From an uncultured Sulfurovum sp. (GTDB taxonomy: Bacteria; Campylobacterota; Campylobacteria; Campylobacterales; Sulfurovaceae), in contig CACVAP010000043.1 of NCBI GenBank assembly GCA_902727895.1, forward strand, positions 1 through 34,826: 34,826 nucleotides of DNA. Direction: 5' to 3'. Shown here piece by piece: positions 8,435 through 16,771 of this stretch (within the stretch, counting starts at the first letter, position 1; every line of letters starts with the position of its first letter). The notes beneath the pieces were generated by a model. The model had not been told where the DNA came from. It made no database searches and saw only the letters and a program-made list of their open reading frames with translations. A program made the position numbers and the translations under genes.

Positions 8435-9393
8435 TAGCTTTCCAATAGTGCCAAAGCTTTTCTATCTGCCCCACTTAAAGCCAAGTCGTGAATCTCTTCT
8501 ATGCTAAAGTAACTTTTTTGTTCTTTATCTTTAAGTAATACAACTGAAGCTTCCAAAGTAAAATGTGTATAGTGTTGTTTAAAATCACCTAAAGAAGTAG
8601 CATTAGTAATCATCTCAAAATCTTCTTCTTGTTTGAAACCCCAAAGTCCCGAAAGCAACCGTTCTGAGTTTTGATTCAAAGCGTATTTATCCTCTTTATA
8701 ATAAATCACTAAAGTTCGTTTTCGAATAGGCTTTTTCTTTTTTTTCTTTTTTTCAGGATAGCTAAGTGGATTTTCTTTTCCTTGACAAAGAGATGAAAAA
8801 GGACAAGTATTACAAAGAGGATTTTTATGCGTACAAATAGCTGAACCAATGTCCATCATGGTTTGATTATAGATATAAGCATTATTTTTGTCGTAAAGAG
8901 CATAAGCCAATTCCCATAACTTTTTATCATTACAAGACTCTACAGCAAAAAATCGATATAAAATTCTCTTTACATTCGCATCGAGTATAGGTAAAGCTTC
9001 ATCAAAAGCAAAACAAGCCACGGCATGCGCTGTTGACTTCCCTATTCCTGATAATTTTTCCAGCTCTTCAGCAGTATTAGGTAGATTTCCCTCTGTATCT
9101 ATGGCAGTTTTGTGTAAATTTCTTGCACGGGTGTAATAACCCAAGCCTTCCCAAGCTTTTAAAACATCATCTACAGGAGCCGTAGCCACTTCTTTAAAGG
9201 TAGGAAACTTCTCTAAAAACTGGAAATAAAAACGTTCGAGTACTATTTTAACTTGCGTTTGTTGAAGCATAATCTCTGAAAGATAAATTTCATAAGCAGA
9301 ATTGGTATTTCTCCAAGGAAGGGTTACTCTTCCATGTTCTGCATACCATGTTAAGATATTTTGGTGAATTATATTATATTTTCCCGTTTTCAT
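8425..9393 (-). CDS. mutY: A/G-specific adenine glycosylase MutY
   Basis: This 322-residue base-excision DNA glycosylase removes adenine mispaired with 8-oxoguanine. It carries LPWR (25-28), the catalytic Glu40 in LSEIMLQQTQ, the helix-hairpin-helix LSGIGKSTA (114-122) and catalytic Asp138 in LDANVKR. The 4Fe-4S ligands C187-x6-C194-x2-C197-x5-C203 follow. A NUDIX-like C-terminal domain (about 225-322) is shorter than in E. coli (350 residues in total). A Lys/Pro-rich linker (about 213-225) joins the halves. The radical SAM gene begins inside its last codons. Confidence 0.95.
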   Translation of the reverse strand: MKTGKYNIIHQNILTWYAEHGRVTLPWRNTNSAYEIYLSEIMLQQTQVKIVLERFYFQFLEKFPTFKEVATAPVDDVLKAWEGLGYYTRARNLHKTAIDTEGNLPNTAEELEKLSGIGKSTAHAVACFAFDEALPILDANVKRILYRFFAVESCNDKKLWELAYALYDKNNAYIYNQTMMDIGSAICTHKNPLCNTCPFSSLCQGKENPLSYPEKKKKKKKPIRKRTLVIYYKEDKYALNQNSERLLSGLWGFKQEEDFEMITNATSLGDFKQHYTHFTLEASVVLLKDKEQKSYFSIEEIHDLALSGADRKALALLESYCQ

Positions 9394-9435
9394 ATCGTAT
9401 TCTAACCAAATGTCTAAAGAAAGTTCACAAGCTTC

Positions 9436-9465
9436 TTGCGTTCCTTTCTATTTTGTTGTTATAAT
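9436..9465 (+). promoter_or_regulatory. Promoter of the LysM protein gene
   Basis: TGT-TATAAT (9457-9465) is an extended -10 with a weak TTGCGT -35 18 bp upstream. The transcript would have a leader of about 57 nt before the ATG at 9529. That leader contains a possible 17-codon leader ORF from 9488 that overlaps the start; I give it little weight. Confidence 0.5.
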
Positions 9466-9528
9466 TAAAAAAAGGTTTATAGGGATAATGAACATGTTAA
9501 ATAGAGTCAACAGTAGAAAGAAGCGTTT

Positions 9529-10512
9529 ATGGAAATTGTAAAGCGATTAGAAGGCTCTGAGCCAGAAGAAGAAAGTTTTCATTTTGAAGAAGAATATAAT
9601 GAAAAAACTGAAAACAAAGAAAATAATCCTAAACGACCAATTTTCTTTCCACTACTAGGTGTCTCAGCAGTGATTATGCTTGGATATTTTGGATTTAAGA
9701 CTTTCAGTACAAATAGTGACACAATCGACAAATCTCTCCAAGTTACGCCAATGATAGAGAATAAAGAAGAGACTAAAAAAGTAGAAGTCAGAAAAGAAGA
9801 ACTTCCTAAACAAGAAGTAAAAAGTAACGTACAAGTCCATACAGTTCAAGAAGTATTTCCTACGAAGAAAGAACCAGAGCCAACAAAGAAAGTAGCTCTT
9901 TATACTGAGGAGCTTGCTCAAGAGTTAACACCGAAAACAACTCCTCCTAAAAAAGAAGAAGTTAAAAACAGTACTACGCTCCCAATAACAATTCAAACTA
10001 CAGTAGCTTCTAAGAAAACTGAAGAAAAAGAAATCACTCCTGTGATAGAAAAAGTTGTAGAAAAACCAAAAGTAATAGTTCAAAAAGCTATTCCTGAAAA
10101 AATTGTTGCTAAAAAAACTATTCCTAAAAAAGTAGTAGAAAAAAAGATAAAATCAACAATTGTAAAAAGAAAACCAAGAATTATTACCATCAAAAAAGGT
10201 GATACCTTAAATTTAATTGCTCAAAGATACTATGGAAACTCAATGGACTTTAAGAGAATTATACGTGCAAATAAAAGTCTGAGAAGTGCTAAAAGTAGTC
10301 TTAAACTAGGGCAAAAGATTATTGTTCCTTATCTTCCAAAAAATAAAACAAGAAGATTTGTTACCGTTAAAAGTGGCTACAGTCTGGCTTACATCTCGAA
10401 AAAGTTTTATGGGACAATAGGAAAAGTACAAAGAATTGTTGATGCAAACCCTGATATTAAAAATAAGAAATCTACTTTACGTATTGGACAGAAGGTTTAT
10501 GTCCCACGTTAA
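9529..10512 (+). CDS. Membrane-anchored protein with two C-terminal LysM domains
   Basis: This 327-residue protein has an acidic cytoplasmic N-terminus (1-35), one transmembrane helix (about 37-58, IFFPLLGVSAVIMLGYFGF) and a long low-complexity Lys/Glu/Pro/Thr-rich linker (60-215). Two LysM repeats follow at about 217-267 and 277-327. Each has the K-x-G-x-(T/S)-L signature near its start and ends with GQK-(I/V)-x-VP. LysM binds the GlcNAc backbone of peptidoglycan, so the protein should span the periplasm and hold the wall. No catalytic domain is seen. It may organise the envelope or a division or secretion machine; the role is inferred only. Confidence 0.8.
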   Translation: MEIVKRLEGSEPEEESFHFEEEYNEKTENKENNPKRPIFFPLLGVSAVIMLGYFGFKTFSTNSDTIDKSLQVTPMIENKEETKKVEVRKEELPKQEVKSNVQVHTVQEVFPTKKEPEPTKKVALYTEELAQELTPKTTPPKKEEVKNSTTLPITIQTTVASKKTEEKEITPVIEKVVEKPKVIVQKAIPEKIVAKKTIPKKVVEKKIKSTIVKRKPRIITIKKGDTLNLIAQRYYGNSMDFKRIIRANKSLRSAKSSLKLGQKIIVPYLPKNKTRRFVTVKSGYSLAYISKKFYGTIGKVQRIVDANPDIKNKKSTLRIGQKVYVPR

Positions 10513-10530
10513 AAGTAAAAAAAGTAAATG

Positions 10531-10560
10531 ATTTTGTAAGCTTGAACAAGCTTACAAAAT
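10531..10560. terminator. Bidirectional terminator between lysM gene and hemE
   Basis: A perfect 14-bp inverted repeat (ATTTTGTAAGCTTG / CAAGCTTACAAAAT) with 2 nt between the arms fills the gap between convergent stops at 10512 and 10563. On the hemE side it is followed by a T-rich tail. Confidence 0.8.
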
Positions 10561-10562
10561 GT

Positions 10563-11609
10563 CTAACGTTTAGAAACTCTTTGACACTCTGAAACAAAGT
10601 GTTTAGCATTTTCTACAGGAACATCTGGAAGTATTCCATGACCTAAGTTAAAGATATGTCTTTTTGTACCCATAACTTCTTGAATAGCTTCAACACAAGC
10701 TGTCGTAGCCTCTTGGCTATAAAGTCTACATGGCTCCATATTTCCTTGAAGTACATACTTGTCTCCAAGATGTTCTTTTGCCATAGCCATTGGCGTTCCC
10801 CAATCTACACCAAATACATCAAAGTTTCCATAAACTTGTCCACGTTCAATGAATGAAGCTACACCTTTTGGAAACATAATAATAGGGGTATCTGGATATT
10901 TAGCTTTTAAATGATCACAAATCTCTACCATGTACTTCCATGAGAATTCATTATACTTTCCTGGCTCAATCGCAGCTGCCCATGAATCAAAAATTTGAAC
11001 CACGTCAATACCAGCTTCAATTTGTTTTTCCATGTAGTATTTTATAACTTCAGTTACTTCTCTTAGAATATTATGTAAAAATTCAGGGTTAGAATACATA
11101 AGCTTTTTACAAAGATTATACGTCTTAGTACCTTGACCTTCTATCATATACGTAGCCAATGTCCAAGGAGCACCTGTAAAACCTATAAGTGCTATCTCGT
11201 CTCCACGTTCATCAAGTTGCTTTCTAAGCAGTTTAATCGTGTCGTAAACATAGGTCAATTTATTAGCAGCAACTTCGCCACCAATAAGTCTGTCTAAGTC
11301 AGCCTGACAAGTAAGAGGGTCATTAAACTTTGGTCCAAACCCTTTAATAAACTCTAAATCCATTCCCATTTCATCTGGAATTACCAAAATGTCTGAAAAT
11401 AAAATGGCAGCATCAACACCCACAATGTCTAAAGGTTGAATGGTAACTTCAGCAGCTTTAGCAGGATCATGACAAAGACTTAAAAAATCTCCAGCTTCTC
11501 CTCTAACTTTCATGTACTCAGGTAAATATCTACCAGCTTGTCTCATCATCCATACAGGTGTGTATGGCGTCTCTTTCCCTAAACACGCATCTACAAATAT
11601 TTTACTCAT
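10563..11609 (-). CDS. hemE: Uroporphyrinogen decarboxylase
   Basis: This 348-residue cytosolic enzyme decarboxylates uroporphyrinogen III to coproporphyrinogen III in haem synthesis. The family signature PVWMMRQAGRYLPEY (18-32) is intact. The second signature region, GFTGAPWTLATYMIEG, and a DVFGVDWGTP segment are also present. Length matches the family. It is the last gene of asd-yqhA-hemE: its ATG overlaps the yqhA stop as TAATG, showing translational coupling. A strong terminator follows. Confidence 0.97.
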   Translation of the reverse strand: MSKIFVDACLGKETPYTPVWMMRQAGRYLPEYMKVRGEAGDFLSLCHDPAKAAEVTIQPLDIVGVDAAILFSDILVIPDEMGMDLEFIKGFGPKFNDPLTCQADLDRLIGGEVAANKLTYVYDTIKLLRKQLDERGDEIALIGFTGAPWTLATYMIEGQGTKTYNLCKKLMYSNPEFLHNILREVTEVIKYYMEKQIEAGIDVVQIFDSWAAAIEPGKYNEFSWKYMVEICDHLKAKYPDTPIIMFPKGVASFIERGQVYGNFDVFGVDWGTPMAMAKEHLGDKYVLQGNMEPCRLYSQEATTACVEAIQEVMGTKRHIFNLGHGILPDVPVENAKHFVSECQRVSKR

Positions 11610-12178
11610 TATTTACCTACTTTCCCTAAAAAATATAATCCCACAGCCAAAGCTGCAATAGAGAGTGCAAAATATAACATCTCTAAAGGTGTTGAAAAAT
11701 TTGTGTGTAAAACTCTTTGAAAAAAGTTTACAACCAAAACCATAACAATAACTTTTGCTATTTTATCTTTAAGTTGGTCAAGTGAATGGATTGCTAATAT
11801 TTTAGACCCATTATTACCACTTGCTTCATCAATGTCTGAAATAAACAATTCATAAATACCGAACGAAAAAATAAACATAACAACAGCAATAAGATACAAG
11901 TCTACAGCCCCAATAATACCAGCAACGATATCTTCATGAAATGCATCTGGGTGTGCACCTGTTATAATAGTATTAAAGGTATAAACAGCAACACCCCAAA
12001 TATCCATTGATGCAACTACAAATAGTACCACAGCACCAAGTAAACCAAATACTACAGCTAAAAGAACAATGTATCTACTTCGCCAAATAGCACCTTCAAA
12101 CAATGTTTCTATTAAACTCGTGTCTGCTGCATCACGTCTTTCTCGCTCTTTGATTTCTTCCTTACTAAGTTCAGCCAT
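11609..12178 (-). CDS. YqhA/UPF0114 family membrane protein
   Basis: This 189-residue protein has four predicted transmembrane helices (about 35-57, 88-113, 141-158, 164-186). The N-terminal part, LFEGAIWRSRYIVLLAVVFG, is typical of UPF0114 (YqhA) proteins. The function of the family is not established. It sits between asd (1-bp gap) and hemE (TAATG overlap), so it is expressed with both. A functional link to haem or amino acid synthesis is not implied by the sequence. Confidence 0.85.
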   Translation of the reverse strand: MAELSKEEIKERERRDAADTSLIETLFEGAIWRSRYIVLLAVVFGLLGAVVLFVVASMDIWGVAVYTFNTIITGAHPDAFHEDIVAGIIGAVDLYLIAVVMFIFSFGIYELFISDIDEASGNNGSKILAIHSLDQLKDKIAKVIVMVLVVNFFQRVLHTNFSTPLEMLYFALSIAALAVGLYFLGKVGK

Positions 12179-12179
12179 C

Positions 12180-13211
12180 TTAGTCCTCCAGTTTAATCCA
12201 CTTTAGAGCAATACGGACAGCATTTGTCGCTGCCCCTACTCTAACTTGGTCTGCAACACCCCAAATGTGTAAAATATTTGCTGAAGAAATATCTTTTCTA
12301 ATACGTCCAACATACGTTTCGTCTGTGTCTGTTGCTGTCATTGGCATTGGGTATATATTGTTTTCAATGTCATCCACAACCGTTACATTTTCAAATGCAT
12401 CTAAAACACGACGTGCCTCATCAACATTAACATCTACATCTTCTTCAAAAGTAATCGTAATAGATTCAGAATGAGAACGAAGAACAGGAACACGAACACA
12501 AGTTGCAGACACTGCAAACTCAGTATGCATAATCTTACCTGTTTCATTTACCATTTTCATCTCTTCTTTGGTGTAACCATTTTCTTGAGGTACATCAATA
12601 TGAGGAATAACATTAAGTGCAATTTGATGCGCAAAAGCTTCTACTTTAGTATCTGACAACTTAAAGGCAAAAAAGTCTTGCATTTGTTGAACAAGCTCTT
12701 CCATTCCAGCTTTACCAGCACCAGAAACTGCTTGATAAGTTGAAACATCCACACGCTTAATTCCATAAAGATCATGTAAAGGCTTAAGTAGTTGTACCAT
12801 TTGAATGGTAGAACAATTCGGATTTGCAATAATCCCACTCTCTTCCCAAAGTGCAATGTCTTCAGGATTTACTTCTGGTACAACTAAAGGCACATTATCT
12901 ACCATTCTAAAGTGTGAAGTATTATCAATAACAACAGCACCAGATTCTACAGCGTATTTAGCATACTTTTCAGAAATACCACCACCAGCTGAAAAGAAAG
13001 CAATATCAATATCACGTCCTTTAAATACTTCTTCTGTTAACTCTTCAATTCTGTACTCGTCACCCATAAATTCAATGACTTTTCCAGCAGAATTAGCACT
13101 CGCTAATGGTAAAAGGTCAGCAATAGGAAATTTAACTTCTTCTAATACTCTAAAAAGCTCTTCTCCAACGGCACCACTTGCCCCTACGACAGCTACATTA
13201 TACTGTTTCAC
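12180..13211 (-). CDS. asd: Aspartate-semialdehyde dehydrogenase
   Basis: This 343-residue NADP-dependent enzyme makes aspartate semialdehyde from aspartyl phosphate for lysine/diaminopimelate, threonine and methionine synthesis. The nucleotide-binding loop GASGAVGEE is at 10-18 and the catalytic Cys133 is in NPNCSTIQ. The catalytic His is expected in the VPVLRSHSES region. The start is supported by AAAGGA 5 nt before the ATG. It is the first gene of the asd-yqhA-hemE operon. The minus-strand promoter is probably TATAGT about 40 nt upstream. Confidence 0.96.
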   Translation of the reverse strand: MKQYNVAVVGASGAVGEELFRVLEEVKFPIADLLPLASANSAGKVIEFMGDEYRIEELTEEVFKGRDIDIAFFSAGGGISEKYAKYAVESGAVVIDNTSHFRMVDNVPLVVPEVNPEDIALWEESGIIANPNCSTIQMVQLLKPLHDLYGIKRVDVSTYQAVSGAGKAGMEELVQQMQDFFAFKLSDTKVEAFAHQIALNVIPHIDVPQENGYTKEEMKMVNETGKIMHTEFAVSATCVRVPVLRSHSESITITFEEDVDVNVDEARRVLDAFENVTVVDDIENNIYPMPMTATDTDETYVGRIRKDISSANILHIWGVADQVRVGAATNAVRIALKWIKLED

Positions 13212-13362
13212 ATATGTCCTTTTTTATCAAAAAATTTCAACCAAACTATAATGAAAAATTTTAACTTTTATTGTTTGATGTTATTTTAACAAAATGGGTG
13301 TGAGTCTATGCTTTGAAAGTTTTATTTTTAAAATTTTAAGAGGGATTTTGCTTTTTTGTAGC

Positions 13363-13381
13363 GTGAGTCTAAGTGACTCAC
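13363..13381. other. Small hairpin after the exported-protein gene
   Basis: GTGAGTC / GACTCAC (7 bp) with a TAAGT loop lies 16 nt beyond the stop of the minus-strand gene at 13398. No U-tract follows, so terminator function is uncertain. GTGAGTCTA occurs again at 13300-13308, a short direct repeat. Confidence 0.35.
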
Positions 13382-13397
13382 TAAGGAAAATAGAGTC

Positions 13398-13796
13398 TTA
13401 TGCACACTCAAAAGTGTTGGCGAGTCCAGCAACTTCTATTGCTTTTAAGTCATCTTCACAAAGATAATCTGAAGTAGGTAGACTTTCTGAACTTAATGCT
13501 GGGATAAGCAAGTTTTTCTGCATTTCGATAAGGTCATACTCTGCAATTTCATCTTGTGTCATTACATACTTAGATTCAGTAAAAACTATTGTTTCCATAT
13601 TATCAATAATAACTGTTCGATACTCTTTGTTAGTAACAGAAACTTTTTTAGATTCAACTTTCTTACTCTTAGGAGATAAGTTTGAAAGGTCAACCATACA
13701 ATATCCATCAGCACATTTCATTTTTCCAGCAGCAGCTAAATTAAGTGATAATAGTGACATGGATAATAAAGTTGTAATTAATAGTTTTCGTTTCAT
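13398..13796 (-). CDS. Small exported protein of unknown function, Cys-containing
   Basis: This 132-residue protein has a Sec signal peptide (MKRKLLITTLLSMSLLSLNL, cleavage likely after AAA near residue 23). The mature part begins GKMKCADGYCMVDLS, a C-x4-C motif. A Lys/Ser-rich stretch, an acidic middle and two further Cys near the end (YLCEDD and FECA at the C-terminus) follow. The four Cys could form disulfides in the periplasm or bind a metal. I do not recognise a characterised family. AGGAGAGAG supports the start, and CATAAT about 40 nt upstream is a plausible -10. An 18-bp palindrome sits about 130 bp upstream. Confidence 0.7.
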   Translation of the reverse strand: MKRKLLITTLLSMSLLSLNLAAAGKMKCADGYCMVDLSNLSPKSKKVESKKVSVTNKEYRTVIIDNMETIVFTESKYVMTQDEIAEYDLIEMQKNLLIPALSSESLPTSDYLCEDDLKAIEVAGLANTFECA

Positions 13797-13926
13797 GGTC
13801 TCTCTCCTAAGAATTGGTTATTTTCTGTAATTATTATGACGTATATTAGATTTTATTACAATATTTTTTTAAGATTTTTTTTAATTGTGAGTAAAAAAGT
13901 GCTTTTTTATAAAAAAATTCTTTCAT

Positions 13927-13944
13927 TGTTAATAATTATTAACA
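13927..13944. promoter_or_regulatory. 18-bp perfect palindrome, candidate regulator site (Fur-like?)
   Basis: TGTTAATAATTATTAACA is a perfect palindrome. Its core, TAATAATTATTA, resembles the AT-rich inverted repeat described for Helicobacter Fur (TAATAAT-n-ATTATTA), though without the central base. It lies about 130 bp upstream of the exported-protein start. Assignment to Fur is tentative. Confidence 0.4.
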
Positions 13945-14042
13945 TAAGTATTAGAGTAGTATTATTTTCTTGTTTTGAAGTGTTTAAATTTTAGTAAAAG
14001 TGTGCTTAATTTCCATAGTTAAGGGAAATAATAAATATAAGT

Positions 14043-14067
14043 TAAGATTAAAAGTAAATTAATCTTA
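14043..14067. other. AT-rich inverted repeat, possible weak terminator
   Basis: TAAGATTA / TAATCTTA, 8 bp with a 9-nt loop, is followed on the plus strand by TAAATTTTTT. In such an AT-rich stretch this could arise by chance. Confidence 0.3.
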
Positions 14068-14080
14068 TAAATTTTTTAAG

Positions 14081-14109
14081 TGGTAGGCTTATATAATTTA
14101 AACCTACCA
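14081..14109 (-). terminator. Hairpin downstream of gyrA
   Basis: TGGTAGG / CCTACCA, a 7-bp stem with a 15-nt loop that can be extended by internal TTA/TAA pairs, starts 15 nt after the gyrA stop. No strong U-tract follows on the minus strand, so it may be a processed 3' structure, not a classic terminator. Confidence 0.45.
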
Positions 14110-14123
14110 AAAGAAAAATAGAG

Positions 14124-16622
14124 TTATTTTTCTTCGTTATTATCCTCTAAAATATCTTCATTAACAACATCTGGATCTTCTGCTGCTTCTTTTGGACATT
14201 TTGCCATACTTACAACAATGTCTTTCTTCTCAACATTAACCACTTTTACACCAGAAGTATTACGTCCAGCTTTTCGAATGGTTTGCATGTCTACACGTAT
14301 CATTTTACCTATCGAAGTAAGACACATCATGTCTTTGTCTTCTTCAACCATAACAACACCAACAACATCACCTGTTTTAGCAGAAAGTTTCATAGAAATT
14401 ACACCCTTACCTGCACGGCTCTGTTCTCTGTACTCTGAAGCTGTTGTACGTTTACCAATACCTTTTTCACTTAGCATCAATAATTCAGACTCTTCATTTT
14501 CTATGGTAGTTGCACCACAGACATAATCATCTTCAATTTTGAACTTAATTGCAGCCACACCACGTGCAACTCGTCCAATTTCTCTTGCATCTTCAACTTT
14601 AAATCTGATACACTGACCTTTTTTAGTCGTTACAAAAAGCCATTTAGTCTCAGGCATTACAATCTTAGCTGTAACAATTGCATCATCTTCATCAAGATTA
14701 ATGGCTCTTACACCATTCGTTCTAATGTTAGAATACTCTTTTAAATTCGTACGTTTAACAATACCTTTTTTAGTAAAGAAGGCTAAACCTTTATCCTCTT
14801 CAAAATCAACTGTTGGAATAATTGACATAATTTTTTCATCAGGTTTAAGATTAATAAGATTTAAAACAGCTCTACCTTTGGCAGTTCTTGAACCTTCTGG
14901 AATTCTGTAAACTTTCAACCAATAAAGTTGTCCCATGTCCGTTACAAACATAAGTGTGTCATGCGTGGATGAAATAAAGAACTGTTCTATAAAGTCATCA
15001 TCATGTGTGGTAACAGCTATCTTACCTTTACCACCACGTTTTTGTTTTTCATACTGTTTGACAGGAACACGTTTAATATACCCTCTATGAGTAATGGTAA
15101 CAACCATTGGCTCATTAGGAATTAAATCTTCAATATCAATGTCATCATAGTCATCAATAATTTCTGTACGTCTCTCAGATTTAAAATTATCACCAATCTC
15201 TTTAAGCTCATCAACAATAATACCATTAAGAATCTCTTCACTCTTCAAGATAGATTCTAAGTATTCAATTAAGGCATAAAGCTCTTTTAACTCATTCTCA
15301 ATTTTTTCAACTTCAAGACCAGTAAGCCGTCTAAGTTTCATCTCTAAAATAGCATGAGATTGAATTTCAGAAAGAGAGAACTTCTCCATCAATGATGATT
15401 TCGCTACCTCAGTGTCTTCACTCTCTCTAATAATACGAATTACTTCGTCAATATTATCAACAGCAATTTTTAAACCCTCTAAAATATGCGCTCTTGCTTT
15501 TGCTTTTTCAAGGTCAAAAATAGTTCTTCTAATAATGACTGTTTTTCTATGACGTAAAAACAAATCAAGCATTTCACGTAGCTTAAATACTTTTGGTTCT
15601 TTGTTAGCAATCGCTAACATAATAATTCCAAAAGTATTTTGCATACTTGTTTGCTTAAAGAGGTTGTTTAAAACAATATCAGACATTGCATCACGTTTAA
15701 GCTCAATAACAATTCTCATACCTTCACGGTCAGACTCATCACGAATTTCAGAAATACCCTCAATTTGCTTATCACGTACTAAATGTGCTATGTTTTCAAT
15801 CAGACGAGATTTGTTAACTTGATAAGGAAGTTCATCTACAACAATAACTTCTTTATTTTTCTTCTCTTCAATATGTGTTTTAGAACGTACTTTAATTCGT
15901 CCTCTACCCGTTGTGTAAGCATCTGTAATACCTTTTTTACCAAAGATAATACCACCTGTTGGAAAGTCAGGTCCTTTAATAATATTAAGTAGCTCTTCAT
16001 CAGCACAAGAAGGATTATCAAGAATATGTAAAAGTGCCTCAATCAATTCATCCATACGGTGAGGAGGAATGTTTGTTGCCATACCAACAGCAATACCAGA
16101 AGAACCGTTAAGTAGTAAGTTAGGTACACGTGAAGGTAATACGTCTGGCTCAGACATTGAATCATCATAGTTGGGTGTAAAGTCTACTGTATCTTTCTCT
16201 AAATCTCTTAATAACTCTTCAGCAAGCTTAGTCATACGTGCTTCGGTATATCTCATCGCAGCAGCATTATCACCATCGACAGAACCAAAGTTTCCTTGAC
16301 CATCTACAAGAGGTGCTCTAAGTGAAAAGTCTTGTGCCATACGAACCAAAGCATCATAAACAGAGTTGTCACCATGTGGGTGATATTTACCAATAACATC
16401 ACCTACAATTCTTGCCGATTTTTTATAAGCAGCTCTATGCGAAAGACTTAGCTCATTCATTGCATAAAGTATTCTACGGTGTACAGGTTTCAAACCATCA
16501 CGTGCATCAGGTAAAGCACGTCCTACAATAACTGACATAGAGTAATCAAGGTAAGAACCTCTCATACTATCTTCAATTTTTACTGTTTGTATGTCTAAAT
16601 TTTCTTCAAACTGATCGCTCAT
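14124..16622 (-). CDS. gyrA: DNA gyrase subunit A
   Basis: This 832-residue protein is the breakage-reunion subunit of DNA gyrase, which introduces negative supercoils. It has the typical start [25 protein letters not shown], the catalytic Tyr125 (RYTEARM) and the quinolone-determinant segment H83-G-D-N86-S-V-Y-D90. The residue aligned with E. coli Ser83 is Asn86, the same as wild-type H. pylori; Asp90 (E. coli Asp87) is unchanged. The C-terminal half has the repeated beta-pinwheel blades, and the gyrase box is QKRGGKGK. The acidic tail ([17 protein letters not shown]) is common. AAGGA sits 6 nt before the ATG. The gene stands alone with its own promoter. Confidence 0.97.
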   Translation of the reverse strand: MSDQFEENLDIQTVKIEDSMRGSYLDYSMSVIVGRALPDARDGLKPVHRRILYAMNELSLSHRAAYKKSARIVGDVIGKYHPHGDNSVYDALVRMAQDFSLRAPLVDGQGNFGSVDGDNAAAMRYTEARMTKLAEELLRDLEKDTVDFTPNYDDSMSEPDVLPSRVPNLLLNGSSGIAVGMATNIPPHRMDELIEALLHILDNPSCADEELLNIIKGPDFPTGGIIFGKKGITDAYTTGRGRIKVRSKTHIEEKKNKEVIVVDELPYQVNKSRLIENIAHLVRDKQIEGISEIRDESDREGMRIVIELKRDAMSDIVLNNLFKQTSMQNTFGIIMLAIANKEPKVFKLREMLDLFLRHRKTVIIRRTIFDLEKAKARAHILEGLKIAVDNIDEVIRIIRESEDTEVAKSSLMEKFSLSEIQSHAILEMKLRRLTGLEVEKIENELKELYALIEYLESILKSEEILNGIIVDELKEIGDNFKSERRTEIIDDYDDIDIEDLIPNEPMVVTITHRGYIKRVPVKQYEKQKRGGKGKIAVTTHDDDFIEQFFISSTHDTLMFVTDMGQLYWLKVYRIPEGSRTAKGRAVLNLINLKPDEKIMSIIPTVDFEEDKGLAFFTKKGIVKRTNLKEYSNIRTNGVRAINLDEDDAIVTAKIVMPETKWLFVTTKKGQCIRFKVEDAREIGRVARGVAAIKFKIEDDYVCGATTIENEESELLMLSEKGIGKRTTASEYREQSRAGKGVISMKLSAKTGDVVGVVMVEEDKDMMCLTSIGKMIRVDMQTIRKAGRNTSGVKVVNVEKKDIVVSMAKCPKEAAEDPDVVNEDILEDNNEEK

Positions 16623-16670
16623 GAACTTCCTTCGTATACTATATTATATATGGCGCTAAAACTAGTAGAT

Positions 16671-16676
16671 ATTATA
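16671..16676 (-). promoter_or_regulatory. gyrA -10 box
   Basis: On the minus strand the sequence reads TTTTAGC-TATAAT, about 50 nt before the gyrA ATG, with no good -35. A second TATAAT at 16643-16648 is an alternative closer to the gene. TTTTAG before TATAAT recurs at pyrD, and TAGC-TATAAT at mgtE. Confidence 0.5.
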
Positions 16677-16726
16677 GCTAAAAGCTCTTAAATATATTGT
16701 TTTTTATTAAATAAAGTCTATTAACA

Positions 16727-16743
16727 GAATTATGCTATTATTC
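16727..16743 (+). promoter_or_regulatory. znuA promoter with imperfect dyad over the -10 (possible Zur operator)
   Basis: TGC-TATTAT (16733-16741) is an extended -10 lying 30 nt before the znuA ATG. It is embedded in the dyad GAAT-n-AT-n3-AT-n-ATTC (16727-16743). Zinc importers are normally repressed by Zur, so this is a reasonable operator candidate, but the dyad is short and imperfect. Confidence 0.4.
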
Positions 16744-16771
16744 CATCTAAATTTCTAACGCAGGACACCTC

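Larger units (their letters stand above)
13797..14123. other. 327-bp AT-rich intergenic region between exported-protein gene and gyrA 3' end
   Basis: No credible coding sequence is seen. It holds the exported-protein promoter region (13797-13860), an 18-bp perfect palindrome (13927-13944), an AT-only inverted repeat (14043-14067) and a GGTAGG-type hairpin (14081-14109) near the end of gyrA. Confidence 0.7.

Noticed and set aside
9488-9541. Short leader ORF overlapping the LysM gene start
   Set aside because: Seventeen codons with a weak ribosome site; no repeated codons or attenuator structure to support a regulatory leader peptide.
10081-10165. DNA repeat in the Lys-rich linker of the LysM protein
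   Set aside because: The similar KxIPxK-type stretches are low-complexity protein sequence, not a tandem DNA repeat with a fixed period.
12805-13251. 148-codon open frame on the plus strand opposite asd
   Set aside because: It lies entirely antisense to the well-supported asd gene, has no ribosome site and its composition (Ser/Thr/Pro-rich) is typical of an antisense shadow.
13300-13371. Direct repeat GTGAGTCTA spaced by 63 bp as a mobile-element target duplication
   Set aside because: Nothing element-like lies between the copies and 9-bp matches can occur by chance.
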